This document shows, in pieces, positions 31,981 to 40,165 of a stretch of DNA of 64,000 nucleotides. This DNA comes from JAJPHF01 sp035293805. GTDB lineage: Bacteria; Chloroflexota; UBA6077; JAJPHF01. The translations under genes were made by a program, and so were the position numbers. The stretch is from assembly GCA_035293805.1 (NCBI GenBank), contig DATGMD010000046.1, positions 1 through 64,000 on the forward strand. Reading direction: 5' to 3'. A model generated the notes under the pieces. That model saw nothing but the letters and a program-made list of their open reading frames with translations, did not search any database and was not told the origin of the DNA. The stretch's first letter is position 1, and every line of letters begins with the position of its first letter.

Positions 31981-33183
31981 ATGCGCGCGGTAGTCTACAA
32001 GGGACAGTGTCAGGTTGCGGTCGAACAGGTGGAGAATCCGCGGATCGAGGCGCCCACGGACGTGATCGTGAAGATCACCTCGGCGGCGATCTGCGGGAGC
32101 GACCTGCACATGTACGAGGGCCGCACCACGGCCTCGACGGGGATGGTCTTCGGCCACGAGAACCTGGGGGTCGTGGCGGAAGCCGGGCCGGCAGTGCAGA
32201 GCATCCGCCAGGGCGACCGGGTGGTCCTGCCCTTCAACGTCAGCTGCGGCTTCTGTTTCAACTGCGTCCGCGGCTACTTCAGCGGCTGCCTGACGACGAA
32301 CCCCGATCAGCCGGGGGCCGCCTACGGCTACGCCAACCTGGGGCCCTATCGCGGCGGGCAGGCCGAGTACCTGCGGGTGCCGTTCGCCGACTTCAACTGC
32401 CTGAAGCTGCCGGGGCAGCCGGGCGACCAGTGGGAAGACGACTTCGTGCTGCTGGCGGACATCTTCCCGACTGGCTACCACGCCACGGAGCTGGCCAAGG
32501 TGGAGCCCGGCAGCACCGTCGCGATCTTCGGCGCGGGCCCGGTGGGCCTCATGGCGACGATCAGCGCCATGCTTCGCGGCGCGAGCGAGGTGTACGTCGT
32601 GGACCGCGTGCCCGAGCGACTGCAGAAGGCGCAGCAGCTAGGGGCGATGCCGATCGACTTCACGCAAGGCGACCCCGTGGAGCAGATCGTCGAGCGCCGG
32701 CGGAGCAACCGGGGCATCCGCGAGGCCATGCGGCCCGGCGAGGAGAAGATGATGGGGGTCATGTGCGGGATCGACGCCGTGGGCTACCAGGCGCGGGACC
32801 AGCAAGACCCCTCGCACGAAGACCCTACCCAGGTGTTCGACGATCTGGTGCGGCTGGTCAACCCCACTGGCACTCTGGGCATCGTGGGCGTGTACATGCC
32901 GAAGGACCCCGGCGGCGCGGACCCGCACGCGCGGCACGGCGAGTTCGAGCTGCCGTGGGGGAAGGTGTTCAACAAGGGGCTGCAAGTGGGCGTTGGCCAG
33001 ACGCCGGTCAAGCGGTACCAGCGGCACCTGCGGGACCTGATCATCGCGGGGCGAGCGAAGCCCAGCATGATCGTAAGCCAGCACATGCCGCTGGACGCGG
33101 CGCCCGAGGCCTACAAGGACTTCGACCAGCGCGGCGACGGGTACACCAAGATCATTCTGAAGCCGGAGATGCAGGCGGCGTAA
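31981..33183 (+). CDS. Zinc alcohol dehydrogenase, glutathione-independent formaldehyde dehydrogenase-like (400 aa)
   Basis: ATG 31981 follows GGAGGA. Catalytic zinc ligands are seen in AAICGSDLHMYEGR and FGHENLG. The structural zinc lobe is CGFCFNCVRGYFSGC. The NAD-binding motif is VAIFGAGPVGLMA. The long insert (RRRSNRGIREAMRPGEEKMM, VMCGIDAVGYQARD) is typical of the FdhA/formaldehyde dismutase subfamily, which oxidises formaldehyde using NAD without glutathione. The C-terminal GDGYTKIILKPEM is also subfamily-like. It stands between the act operon (opposite strand) and the cox genes; whether it feeds one-carbon electrons to this chain is only inferred. Confidence 0.85.
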   Translation: MRAVVYKGQCQVAVEQVENPRIEAPTDVIVKITSAAICGSDLHMYEGRTTASTGMVFGHENLGVVAEAGPAVQSIRQGDRVVLPFNVSCGFCFNCVRGYFSGCLTTNPDQPGAAYGYANLGPYRGGQAEYLRVPFADFNCLKLPGQPGDQWEDDFVLLADIFPTGYHATELAKVEPGSTVAIFGAGPVGLMATISAMLRGASEVYVVDRVPERLQKAQQLGAMPIDFTQGDPVEQIVERRRSNRGIREAMRPGEEKMMGVMCGIDAVGYQARDQQDPSHEDPTQVFDDLVRLVNPTGTLGIVGVYMPKDPGGADPHARHGEFELPWGKVFNKGLQVGVGQTPVKRYQRHLRDLIIAGRAKPSMIVSQHMPLDAAPEAYKDFDQRGDGYTKIILKPEMQAA

Positions 33184-33244
33184 GCGCCGAGTGTCCGGAG
33201 GGCCCGGACGCGCGCCGCCCGATCGCGAAAGAGGAGTCAGCACC

Positions 33245-33787
33245 ATGCACCGCGGACGTTTCCTTGGGCCGGCGGGCCTCGCCGCCGCGCTGGCCATCAG
33301 CCTGAGCGCCGCCGGGGCGCTCGCCGCGCCGCTGCCCCAGACACCCGCCCCCGACGGCGGCTCGTCCATCCCGCAGTCGGGCGACCAGATGGCCACCGGG
33401 AGCCAGCCGGCGCTGCCGAGCTGCGCGGAGCGCAACGACAACGGCAGCAACCTCGGCCCCGCCACGGGGCCGGTCACCAGCGACGCGCCGGGGACCGACG
33501 CGACCACCTCCCAGGCACCGGGCACGCCGCTGAGCGCGCAGGGCGGTGGACCGGGCGCGCTGCCCGTCACCGGCCCCGGGACCGCGGCCGCGCCGAACAA
33601 CACCGCGGGTGCCCGCAACTCCACGGCTCCCGGCGAGGTCATCGGCGTGAGCGGCCCAGCCGTGGACAACCTGGGGGCGGCGACGGGGCCGGGCACGGCC
33701 GGGGCCGGGCCGGACGCCCTACGCGGCCCAATCCCCCCGACCTGCGCCAACACGAACACCAACCAGTTCAGTGGCGGCAACCAATAG
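33245..33787 (+). CDS. Secreted low-complexity protein (180 aa)
   Basis: ATG 33245 follows an AGGAG. A signal peptide (GLAAALAISLSAAGALA, cut near AAP) is followed by a Gly/Pro/Thr/Ala-rich mature part with two similar segments, SNLGPATGPVTSDAPGTDA and DNLGAATGPGTAGAGPDAL. There are two cysteines (PSCAE and PTCAN). No domain is recognised. It is followed by a strong hairpin and then the cox genes. Confidence 0.6.
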   Translation: MHRGRFLGPAGLAAALAISLSAAGALAAPLPQTPAPDGGSSIPQSGDQMATGSQPALPSCAERNDNGSNLGPATGPVTSDAPGTDATTSQAPGTPLSAQGGGPGALPVTGPGTAAAPNNTAGARNSTAPGEVIGVSGPAVDNLGAATGPGTAGAGPDALRGPIPPTCANTNTNQFSGGNQ

Positions 33788-33813
33788 TCCGGCCTGACGG
33801 ACCCCGGGCGGGT

Positions 33814-33843
33814 GCGGGGTGGGAGCGTGGGCTCCCACCCCGC
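33814..33843. terminator. Strong hairpin after the secreted-protein gene
   Basis: GCGGGGTGGGAGC (33814-33826), GTGG, GCTCCCACCCCGC (33831-33843) form a perfect 13-bp stem 27 bp after the stop codon. No T tract follows, as is common in very GC-rich genomes. Confidence 0.55.
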
Positions 33844-33975
33844 CGCTGTGTCCAGCGTCCGCGTGGCCCTCGGCGTGGCGGGAGCGAGCGTGCGCCGCGA
33901 CGCGTGGGCACGCAACTTGCTTGCGGGCTGCGGTCCGGCGTCGGGAGCGGGCGGAACGGGGAGGGGCGGGCGCGA

Positions 33976-34413
33976 ATGCCGGAGGGGCGATGCGGCCGGG
34001 GCCGACGAGCCGCCTGGGGGCGCCCGGCGGGGCTGGCGAGCCTCGTTCTCGCCCTGTGCGCCTGTAGTCCCGAGCGGCCTGCCCCCTGGCGGCTGGTGCT
34101 GCCGGCCGCAGCGGCGGCGCAGCCCGAGGCAGCGGGCGACCCACGCGCCGGCGCCCAAGCCATCCAGCGTTACGGCTGCGGCGCCTGCCACGCCATCCCG
34201 GGCGTGCCGGGCGCGCACGGCGCGGTGGGGCCGCCGCTGGCTGGCCTAGCCAGTCGGCAAGTGATCGCGGGGCGCCTGCCAAACACCCCGGACAACCTGG
34301 CGCGCTGGATTGAGCACCCGCAGGCGATCGCGCCCGGCAACGTCATGCCCGAGCTGGGCGTGAGCGCGGCCGATGCGCAGGACATCGCGGCCTACCTCGC
34401 CACGCTGCGGTGA
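33976..34413 (+). CDS. Monoheme cytochrome c lipoprotein of the cox cluster (145 aa)
   Basis: ATG 33976 follows GAGGGGCGGG; an earlier in-frame start at 33904 has no clear ribosome-binding site. A short lipoprotein-like signal (LASLVLALCACSPE) precedes a single-heme domain: QRYGCGACHAIPGVPG, VGPPLAGLASRQVIAG, LARWIEHPQAIAPGN and NVMPELGVSAADAQD, with Met as the likely sixth ligand. It is the kind of cytochrome found with caa3 oxidases. CoxB starts 34 bp downstream. Confidence 0.8.
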   Translation: MPEGRCGRGRRAAWGRPAGLASLVLALCACSPERPAPWRLVLPAAAAAQPEAAGDPRAGAQAIQRYGCGACHAIPGVPGAHGAVGPPLAGLASRQVIAGRLPNTPDNLARWIEHPQAIAPGNVMPELGVSAADAQDIAAYLATLR

Positions 34414-34447
34414 GGCGGGCCGGCGCAACGGCGAACGGAGGCCAGGA

Positions 34448-35512
34448 GTGAGCGCGCCGCGGCGCGGACGGGCGCCCAACGCGGCCGGCTGGCGCCGTAC
34501 GGTCCCCGGGCGCCTGCTGGCGGGCGGCGCTGGCGTCGCGGTGCTCGCGCGCTGCACGGGTGGCCCGTCGGCGCTCGATCCGCACGGTGTGCGCGCGGTC
34601 CAGATCGCCGCCGACTGGTGGGGCATGGCGATCGCCGCGGCCGCCATCTGGGCCGGGGTGATGAGCCTGCTGGCGCTGGCCTTGCTGCCCCGCCAGCGGG
34701 GCGTCGACCAGTGGGCGCTGGCCGAGGACTACCGGGAAACGCCGCGCGGCGGGCTCGCGCTCGTCGTGGCAGGGGGCATCGTCATGCCGGTGATCGTGCT
34801 GGGCGTGCTGGCCTTCGTCGGCAGCCGGGCGCTGGCAGCGCAGGTGACGCCCGCCTCCCCCACGGCATTCGAGGTCGACGTGACGGGTCACCAGTTCTGG
34901 TGGGAGGTCCACTACCCGAGCCAGCAGATCACCACGGCCAATGAGATCCACGTGCCCGTGGGGCAGTCGGTGCAGCTGACGCTGCACGGCGCCGACGTGA
35001 TCCACAGCTTCTGGGTGCCGCAATTGATGGGCAAGATGGACCTGATTCCCGGCCAGACGAACACCACCTGGCTGCGGGCCGACGCGCCGGGTGTCTACCG
35101 CGGCCAGTGTGCCGAGTACTGTGGGCTGCAGCACGCGCACATGGCGTTCCTGGTGATCGCCGACCCGCCCGACCAGTTCGCGGCCTGGGCGGCGGCGCAG
35201 GCCCAGCCGGCCAGCCAGCCGACCGATCCCGCGCTCCAGGACGGGGCGCAGGTGTTCGCGCGCCAGGGCTGCATCGGCTGCCACGCGATCCGTTACGGTG
35301 CGGGCGACACGGGCGGGAAGATCGGCCCCGACCTGACCCACCTGGCGAGCCGCGGCACCATCGCGGCGGGCACGCTGGACAACACGCGCGGCAATCTTGG
35401 CGGCTGGATCATGAACTCGCAGGCGCTCAAGCCCGGCAACCTGATGCCGCCCATGCCAATGGACGGCCCGAGCCTGCAAGCGCTGCTCACGTATCTCGAG
35501 AGCCTGAAGTAG
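34448..35512 (+). CDS. coxB: Cytochrome c oxidase subunit II with fused cytochrome c (354 aa)
   Basis: GTG 34448 has GGAGG 6 nt upstream. Two membrane helices (IAAAAIWAGVMSLLALALLP and ALVVAGGIVMPVIVLGVLAF) are followed by the CuA cupredoxin domain: VTGHQFWWEVHYP, VIHSFWVPQLMGK and CAEYCGLQHAHM at about residue 220, which has all CuA ligands. A C-terminal cytochrome c domain carries CIGCHAIRYG (about residue 274) and MPPMPMDG. This fusion defines a caa3-type oxidase. Electrons would come from ACIII through the heme domain to CuA. It is followed by coxA with a 14-bp gap. Confidence 0.93.
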   Translation: MSAPRRGRAPNAAGWRRTVPGRLLAGGAGVAVLARCTGGPSALDPHGVRAVQIAADWWGMAIAAAAIWAGVMSLLALALLPRQRGVDQWALAEDYRETPRGGLALVVAGGIVMPVIVLGVLAFVGSRALAAQVTPASPTAFEVDVTGHQFWWEVHYPSQQITTANEIHVPVGQSVQLTLHGADVIHSFWVPQLMGKMDLIPGQTNTTWLRADAPGVYRGQCAEYCGLQHAHMAFLVIADPPDQFAAWAAAQAQPASQPTDPALQDGAQVFARQGCIGCHAIRYGAGDTGGKIGPDLTHLASRGTIAAGTLDNTRGNLGGWIMNSQALKPGNLMPPMPMDGPSLQALLTYLESLK

Positions 35513-35526
35513 CGGCGGAGGACGAC

Positions 35527-37431
35527 GTGGCCACGGTCGCCGAACGCCCCGCACGGGTCGCCACCGACGAGCGGCTGACGTATCTCTGGGAGACCCGGCC
35601 CGGCCTGCTGGGCAAGCTGGGCACCGTCGACCACAAGGAGATCGGCCGGCGCTACATCGTCACCGCCTTCGCCTTCTTCCTGCTCGCCGGACTGGAGGCG
35701 CTCGCGATGCGCGTGCAGCTCGCGTTTCCCGAGAACACCTTCCTGTCGCCGCAGGTCTACAACTCGTTCTTCACCATGCACGGCACCACGATGGTCTTCC
35801 TGTTCGCCACCCCCATCCAGTCCGGCATCGCCAACTACGTCCTGCCGCTCCTGATGGGCTCGCGCGACATGGCCTTTCCTCGCCTGAACCAGTTCAGCTA
35901 CTGGGTGTACCTGCTGGCGGGCCTGTTCATGCACGCCGGCTTCCTGCTCGGACAGGTGCCCAGCGGCGGCTGGTTCAACTACGTGCCGCTCACCGGCCCG
36001 ATCTACTCGCCCGGCCCGGGCATCGACTTCTGGGCGCTCGGGCTGATCTTTCTGGCGTTCTCGACGACGGCGGGCGCCATCAACTTCATCGTCAGCACGT
36101 TCAAGCTGCGCGCGCCCGGCATGACCCTGAGTCGCATGCCGCTCTTTCTCTGGAACATGACCGTCATGTCGTTCATGGTCGTGTTCGCCCTGCCCGCGCT
36201 GACCGCGGCCAACGTGCTGCTGGAGCTTGACCGGAAGTTCGGCGCCCACTTCTATGACCCCGCCGGCGGGGGCAGCGTCCTGCTATGGCAGCACCTGTTC
36301 TGGATCTTCGGCCACCCCGACGTGTACATCATCTTCCTGCCGGCCATCGGCATGGTCTCGACCATTATCCCCGTATTCGTGCGGCGGCCGATCATCGGCT
36401 ACACCGGCATCGTGCTCGCCACGGTCGCCACCGGCGTCATTGGCTTCGGCGTGTGGGTCCACCACATGTTCGCCACCGGGCTGGCGCCGCTGTCGCAGGC
36501 GTTCTTCGGCATCGCCAGCCTGATGATCACCATCCCGACGGCCGTGCAGATCTTCGCCTGGCTCGCCACCATCTGGCACGGCCGGCCGGTATGGAAGACG
36601 CCGTTCCTGTACGTGCTGGCGTTCTTCGTGGACTTCATCATCGGCGGCGTCAGCGGCGTGATGTTCGGCGTCGTGCCGTTCGACTGGCAGGTCACCGACA
36701 CCTACTTCGTCGTGGCGCACTTCCACTACGTGCTGATCGGCGGCGCCGTGTTCCCGGTCTTCGCCGGGCTGCACTACTGGTTCCCGAAGATCACGGGCCG
36801 CCTGCTCAACGACCGGGCGGGGTGGCTGGAGTTCGCGCTCGTCTTCGGGGGCTTCAACCTGACGTTCTTCCCGATGCACATTACGGGACTGCTCGGCATG
36901 CCGCGGCGCTACTACACTTACCCGCCGAACATGGGCTGGGACCTACTCAACCTCGTGGAGACGATCGGCGCCTTCATCCTGGCGCTGGGCGTGCTCGTGT
37001 TCGTCCTGAACGTGCTCTACAGCCTGCGGCAGGGCGAGCCGGCCGGCGACAACCCCTGGCACGCCAGCACGCTGGAATGGCAGACCACCTCGCCGCCGCC
37101 GCCCTACAACTTCCGCAGCATCCCAACGGTCCACAGCCGCGACCCGGGCTGGGAGCTGCAGCGCGCCGACGAGACGACCCGCTACGGGAGCGAGACGTTC
37201 AGCACGGCGCGCGAGACGATCGGCACCAGCCTGCACGACGCCGAGCCGGAGGAGCTGTGGGCCATGCCGCAGGACTCTGGCTGGCCGCTGCTGCTCGCAC
37301 TCGCGCTTGCGGCGACCTTCGTCGGCGCGCTCAGCGACTGGTGGTGGCTAGTGGTGCTGGGGCTGCCGGGGGGGCTCGTCGCCGTGGTCGGCTGGCTGTG
37401 GCCCACGCGCATGAAGGTGATCGCGCTATGA
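35527..37431 (+). CDS. coxA: Cytochrome c oxidase subunit I (634 aa)
   Basis: GTG 35527 is preceded by GGAGGACGAC. It is the heme-copper core: MHGTTMVF (low-spin heme His), HLFWIFGHPDVYIIFLP with the His-Tyr pair of the active site, WVHHMFATG (CuB) and VAHFHYVLIGG (heme a3 and heme a). The usual E of GHPEVY in the D-channel is D here. About 12 core helices plus an extra C-terminal part after residue 500 (PLLLALALAATFVGALSDWW, LVVLGLPGGLVAVVGWLW), two helices resembling fused subunit IV. Its stop overlaps the coxC start (ATGA). Confidence 0.95.
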   Translation: MATVAERPARVATDERLTYLWETRPGLLGKLGTVDHKEIGRRYIVTAFAFFLLAGLEALAMRVQLAFPENTFLSPQVYNSFFTMHGTTMVFLFATPIQSGIANYVLPLLMGSRDMAFPRLNQFSYWVYLLAGLFMHAGFLLGQVPSGGWFNYVPLTGPIYSPGPGIDFWALGLIFLAFSTTAGAINFIVSTFKLRAPGMTLSRMPLFLWNMTVMSFMVVFALPALTAANVLLELDRKFGAHFYDPAGGGSVLLWQHLFWIFGHPDVYIIFLPAIGMVSTIIPVFVRRPIIGYTGIVLATVATGVIGFGVWVHHMFATGLAPLSQAFFGIASLMITIPTAVQIFAWLATIWHGRPVWKTPFLYVLAFFVDFIIGGVSGVMFGVVPFDWQVTDTYFVVAHFHYVLIGGAVFPVFAGLHYWFPKITGRLLNDRAGWLEFALVFGGFNLTFFPMHITGLLGMPRRYYTYPPNMGWDLLNLVETIGAFILALGVLVFVLNVLYSLRQGEPAGDNPWHASTLEWQTTSPPPPYNFRSIPTVHSRDPGWELQRADETTRYGSETFSTARETIGTSLHDAEPEELWAMPQDSGWPLLLALALAATFVGALSDWWWLVVLGLPGGLVAVVGWLWPTRMKVIAL

Positions 37432-38033
37432 GCGCCGTGCCCGCGTCCGTGGCCTACCCGCGCGGCGGCACTCGGGGCGGCAGCCACGCCACCGGCTGGT
37501 GGGGGATGGGGCTGCTCATTCTCACCGAGGGGGCGCTGTTCGCCTGCTTGCTGTTCAGCTACTTCTACGCGCGGACGACCGCTCCGGCCTGGCCGCCGGT
37601 CGGCATCGACAAGCCCGACCTCACGCTGCCAGCGCCGATGACCGGGCTGCTGCTGCTCAGCAGCGTGGCGATGTGGTGGGGGGAGCGCGGCATCCGTCAG
37701 GGAAGCCGAGGGCAGCTCATGGCCGGGCTGGCGATCAGCTTTGCGCTGGGCGGTACCTTCCTGGCGCTCCAGGGAATCGAGTACAGCCACAAAACGTTCT
37801 CGCTCCAGACGAACGTCTACGGGTCGCTGTTCTTCACGATCACGGGCTTCCACGGCGCGCACGTGCTGGCTGGGCTCATCATGAGCGCGGTCGTCCAGCT
37901 GCGCGCCTGGCTCGGCCACTTCAGCGCACAACGGCACCTGGCCGTCCAGAACATGGGCATCTACTGGCACTTCGTGGACGTGATCTGGCTGGCGGTGTTC
38001 GCGTCGCTGTACCTGTCGCCGCACCTGTTCTGA
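37428..38033 (+). CDS. coxC: Cytochrome c oxidase subunit III (201 aa)
   Basis: ATG 37428 overlaps the coxA stop, showing translational coupling. Five helices of the short subunit III type are seen: WGMGLLILTEGALFACLLFS, TGLLLLSSVAMWWG, LAISFALGGTFLALQGIEYS, FTITGFHGAHVLAGLIM and YWHFVDVIWLAVFASLYL. FHGAHV and YWHFVDVIW are diagnostic. It stabilises the catalytic core and binds no metal. Confidence 0.93.
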   Translation: MSAVPASVAYPRGGTRGGSHATGWWGMGLLILTEGALFACLLFSYFYARTTAPAWPPVGIDKPDLTLPAPMTGLLLLSSVAMWWGERGIRQGSRGQLMAGLAISFALGGTFLALQGIEYSHKTFSLQTNVYGSLFFTITGFHGAHVLAGLIMSAVVQLRAWLGHFSAQRHLAVQNMGIYWHFVDVIWLAVFASLYLSPHLF

Positions 38034-38058
38034 GACGTCGAGCAGCGAGGTGGGAGGC

Positions 38059-38415
38059 ATGGTCTCCGGGGAAGAGCGGCGCACGCTGCTCCCGCTCTGG
38101 CTGGGCATCCTCGTCCCGCCGGCCGCCTGGAGCCTCCACCTGCTGCTCGGCTACGTCGTCGTCACGGCGGCGTGCCACGCGAGCTGGAGCCGGCTCGCGC
38201 TGACCCTCGCGCTCAACGGCCTGACGCTGGTGCTGGGCGCGATTACAGTCGCCGCTGCCATCGTCGCGCAGCGCGTTCGCGACGACGGACTGCCCGAGGC
38301 CGAGCGGGACCGGCAGGGATTCATGGCGCGCATGGCGCTGTTTTCGGGTGGGCTGTTCCTGCTGCTCATCCTCGCCGGCGACGTGCCCAACTTCTTCGTG
38401 CCGGCCTGTCCGTAG
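38059..38415 (+). CDS. Small membrane protein at the end of the cox operon (118 aa)
   Basis: ATG 38059 has GGGAGG upstream, 25 bp after coxC. Three helices are visible (LWLGILVPPAAWSLHLLLGY, ALTLALNGLTLVLGAITVAA and LFSGGLFLLLILAGDVPNFF). Proteins of this look, ending in a VPNFFVPAC-like tail, are often found behind coxC. It is probably an oxidase-associated protein of unknown role. Confidence 0.7.
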   Translation: MVSGEERRTLLPLWLGILVPPAAWSLHLLLGYVVVTAACHASWSRLALTLALNGLTLVLGAITVAAAIVAQRVRDDGLPEAERDRQGFMARMALFSGGLFLLLILAGDVPNFFVPACP

Positions 38416-38460
38416 GGCCACAGGCCGCCGGGCCGCCGTGCGACGATGCGGGACGGGCCG

Positions 38461-38535
38461 CTAAGCTGCCGGCCCAGGTTGGTGTGTAGGTTTGGCGAAA
38501 CCAAACCTACACACTATCTCTGGCCGAGTGCTTAG
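38461..38535. repeat. 75-bp palindromic element, copy 2
   Basis: The ends are CTAAGCTGCCGGCCC and GGCCGAGTGCTTAG. The stem is a perfect 14 bp, GTGTGTAGGTTTGG (38482-38495) with CCAAACCTACACAC (38501-38514), and loop CGAAA. Its reverse complement aligns with copy 1 over all 75 bases without gaps. It lies between the cox operon and tRNA-Gln. Confidence 0.85.
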
Positions 38536-38664
38536 AATGCCGCTCAGGGACCGTTCGCGGCCCGGGGCGGCCGGCGTGCGATCACGGCGACGGTTCGTAG
38601 GCGGGGTGACGGGCGAGCGGCGGCCGCGCGGGGTCTAGCGTGGCCGCGCCGGGACCGAGGGGGG

Positions 38665-38735
38665 CTCCGGAGCCTGGATTCGAACCAGGGATAACGGATC
38701 CAAAGTCCGCTGTGATACCACTTCACCACTCCGGA
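38665..38735 (-). tRNA. tRNA-Gln (anticodon UUG)
   Basis: The reverse strand folds into a full cloverleaf. The acceptor arm TCCGGAG/CTCCGGA ends with discriminator G. The anticodon loop is CTTTGGA within stem GCGGA/TCCGT, giving anticodon UUG, and the T arm is CTGG-TTCGAAT-CCAG. Length is 71 nt. CCA is not encoded. It reads glutamine codons CAA and CAG. Confidence 0.93.
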
Positions 38736-38890
38736 TCGGGGCGATGCCAGGGCAGCCGCGGGGCCGACGCGCCGTGCGCGGCTGAGCGGGAACGCCGCGC
38801 CGAGATTATACCAGACGGGCGCCGCGGGCTTGGACGGGCGGCGCCCGGGGCGGGAGCCGTGCCACGCGCGGGACGGGGACAGGAGCGACG

Positions 38891-39958
38891 GTGGACGACG
38901 AGCTAGCGGCGGACGGCGCGGAACCGGGGGCGCCGGACGCGCGGCGCCCGGGCGACGAGCAGGCGGCGCTGCTCGCCCTGGCCACGGCCGGCTGGCGGCA
39001 GGCGATACTGGTGGTGGCCGTTCGGCTCGACCTGGCCGCGATGTTTGGCGCCCGCTCGGCCGACCTGGAAGAGGTCTGCTACAGCCTCGGCACGCCGCGC
39101 CAGGCCACGCGGCTGTTCCTGGCGGCCTGCGAGGGGCTGGGCCTCGTCGAGGAGGACGCGGACGAGTACCGCTTGGGGCCGCTGGGCCACGCCCTGCGGG
39201 CGCCGGCCGGCCCGGTGCTAGCCGATTGGACGACGACCTCGGCCGAGCCGCGCGTGCGCGGCGCGCTGTGGGACGCGCTGCGCGGGGCCGAGCCAGGAGC
39301 GGCGCGTCCCGCGCCTACTGCCTCGCCTGGCCTGGCCGCCGTGCGGGCGCTCGGCCTGCCGTATGGCGCGGCCCCGCCCGCGGACGTGGCGCGCGCGCGA
39401 GCGGTGCTGGACGCGCTGCACGGCGCCGCCGCGGTGGCATTAGCAACGGCGCTTCCGCCGCCCGCCGGCCTGGTGGTGGAGAGCGGCGGGGAGGGGGTCT
39501 ACGCGCGGGCGCTGCTGGCGCGGGACGAGCGGGCACAGGCCATCCTCGTGGACGCGACGCTCGGGCCGGCGGGTGCGGACGATCGGCCGCCGGGCGCGGC
39601 CGCGCGGGTGCGGACCGTGGCGGCGCTGGAGGCGCTGGGCGACGAGCGCGCGGCGGCCGCGGTGCTGGCACCGACGACGCGCACCCTGTCGCTCGGGGCG
39701 CTGCGGACGCAGCTTGGGCGGCTGCGGGACTACGTCGCGGGGGGCGCGCCGGTGGTCGTCGTCGGGCCATTTCGGGGCGGCGGCCCGGGGCGGCCGTTGG
39801 CGCCGCTTCTGGCCCTGCTGGAGCTGGCCGCCGGCGGGCCGGGCTGGTGCCCGACGGCTGAGCAGGTGGCGGACCCGGTGCGGGCCAGCGGGCTTGTCGT
39901 CATGCACACGCTGCGGCTGCCCGAGCCCGACCTGGCGATCGTCGCTCAGCGGGCGTGA
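38891..39958 (+). CDS. Degenerate O-methyltransferase-like protein (355 aa)
   Basis: GTG 38891 follows CAGGAGCGAC. The N-terminal 100 residues form the winged-helix dimerisation domain seen in O-methyltransferases (RQAILVVAVRLDLAAMFGAR, PRQATRLFLAACEGLGLVEE, DEYRLGPLGHAL). The catalytic part keeps the outline of a Rossmann domain (LVVESGGEGVYARALLARDE, AQAILVDATLGPAG), but the glycine-rich SAM motif expected after VVE is altered, and the usual catalytic His region is not seen. It may have lost methyl transfer. Unusually high Ala/Arg/Gly content. The substrate is unknown. Confidence 0.55.
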   Translation: MDDELAADGAEPGAPDARRPGDEQAALLALATAGWRQAILVVAVRLDLAAMFGARSADLEEVCYSLGTPRQATRLFLAACEGLGLVEEDADEYRLGPLGHALRAPAGPVLADWTTTSAEPRVRGALWDALRGAEPGAARPAPTASPGLAAVRALGLPYGAAPPADVARARAVLDALHGAAAVALATALPPPAGLVVESGGEGVYARALLARDERAQAILVDATLGPAGADDRPPGAAARVRTVAALEALGDERAAAAVLAPTTRTLSLGALRTQLGRLRDYVAGGAPVVVVGPFRGGGPGRPLAPLLALLELAAGGPGWCPTAEQVADPVRASGLVVMHTLRLPEPDLAIVAQRA

Positions 39959-40165
39959 AGCCGCGGCAGCCGCGGCGCTGGAGGATGCGGACGGCTCGTG
40001 ACCACGGAGCGCCTCGGCGCACCTTCTCGCCGGCGGGTGCCTGCGGTATACTCACGCTAACTCGCCTGGGAGCCGGAACAGGATCGCGCTCTTCGCCCGC
40101 GGCGGCGACCGCCGCCGGCCGAGGAGGCGACGCGCCAGCGTGTCTGGCGGAAACGGAGGCAGCTC

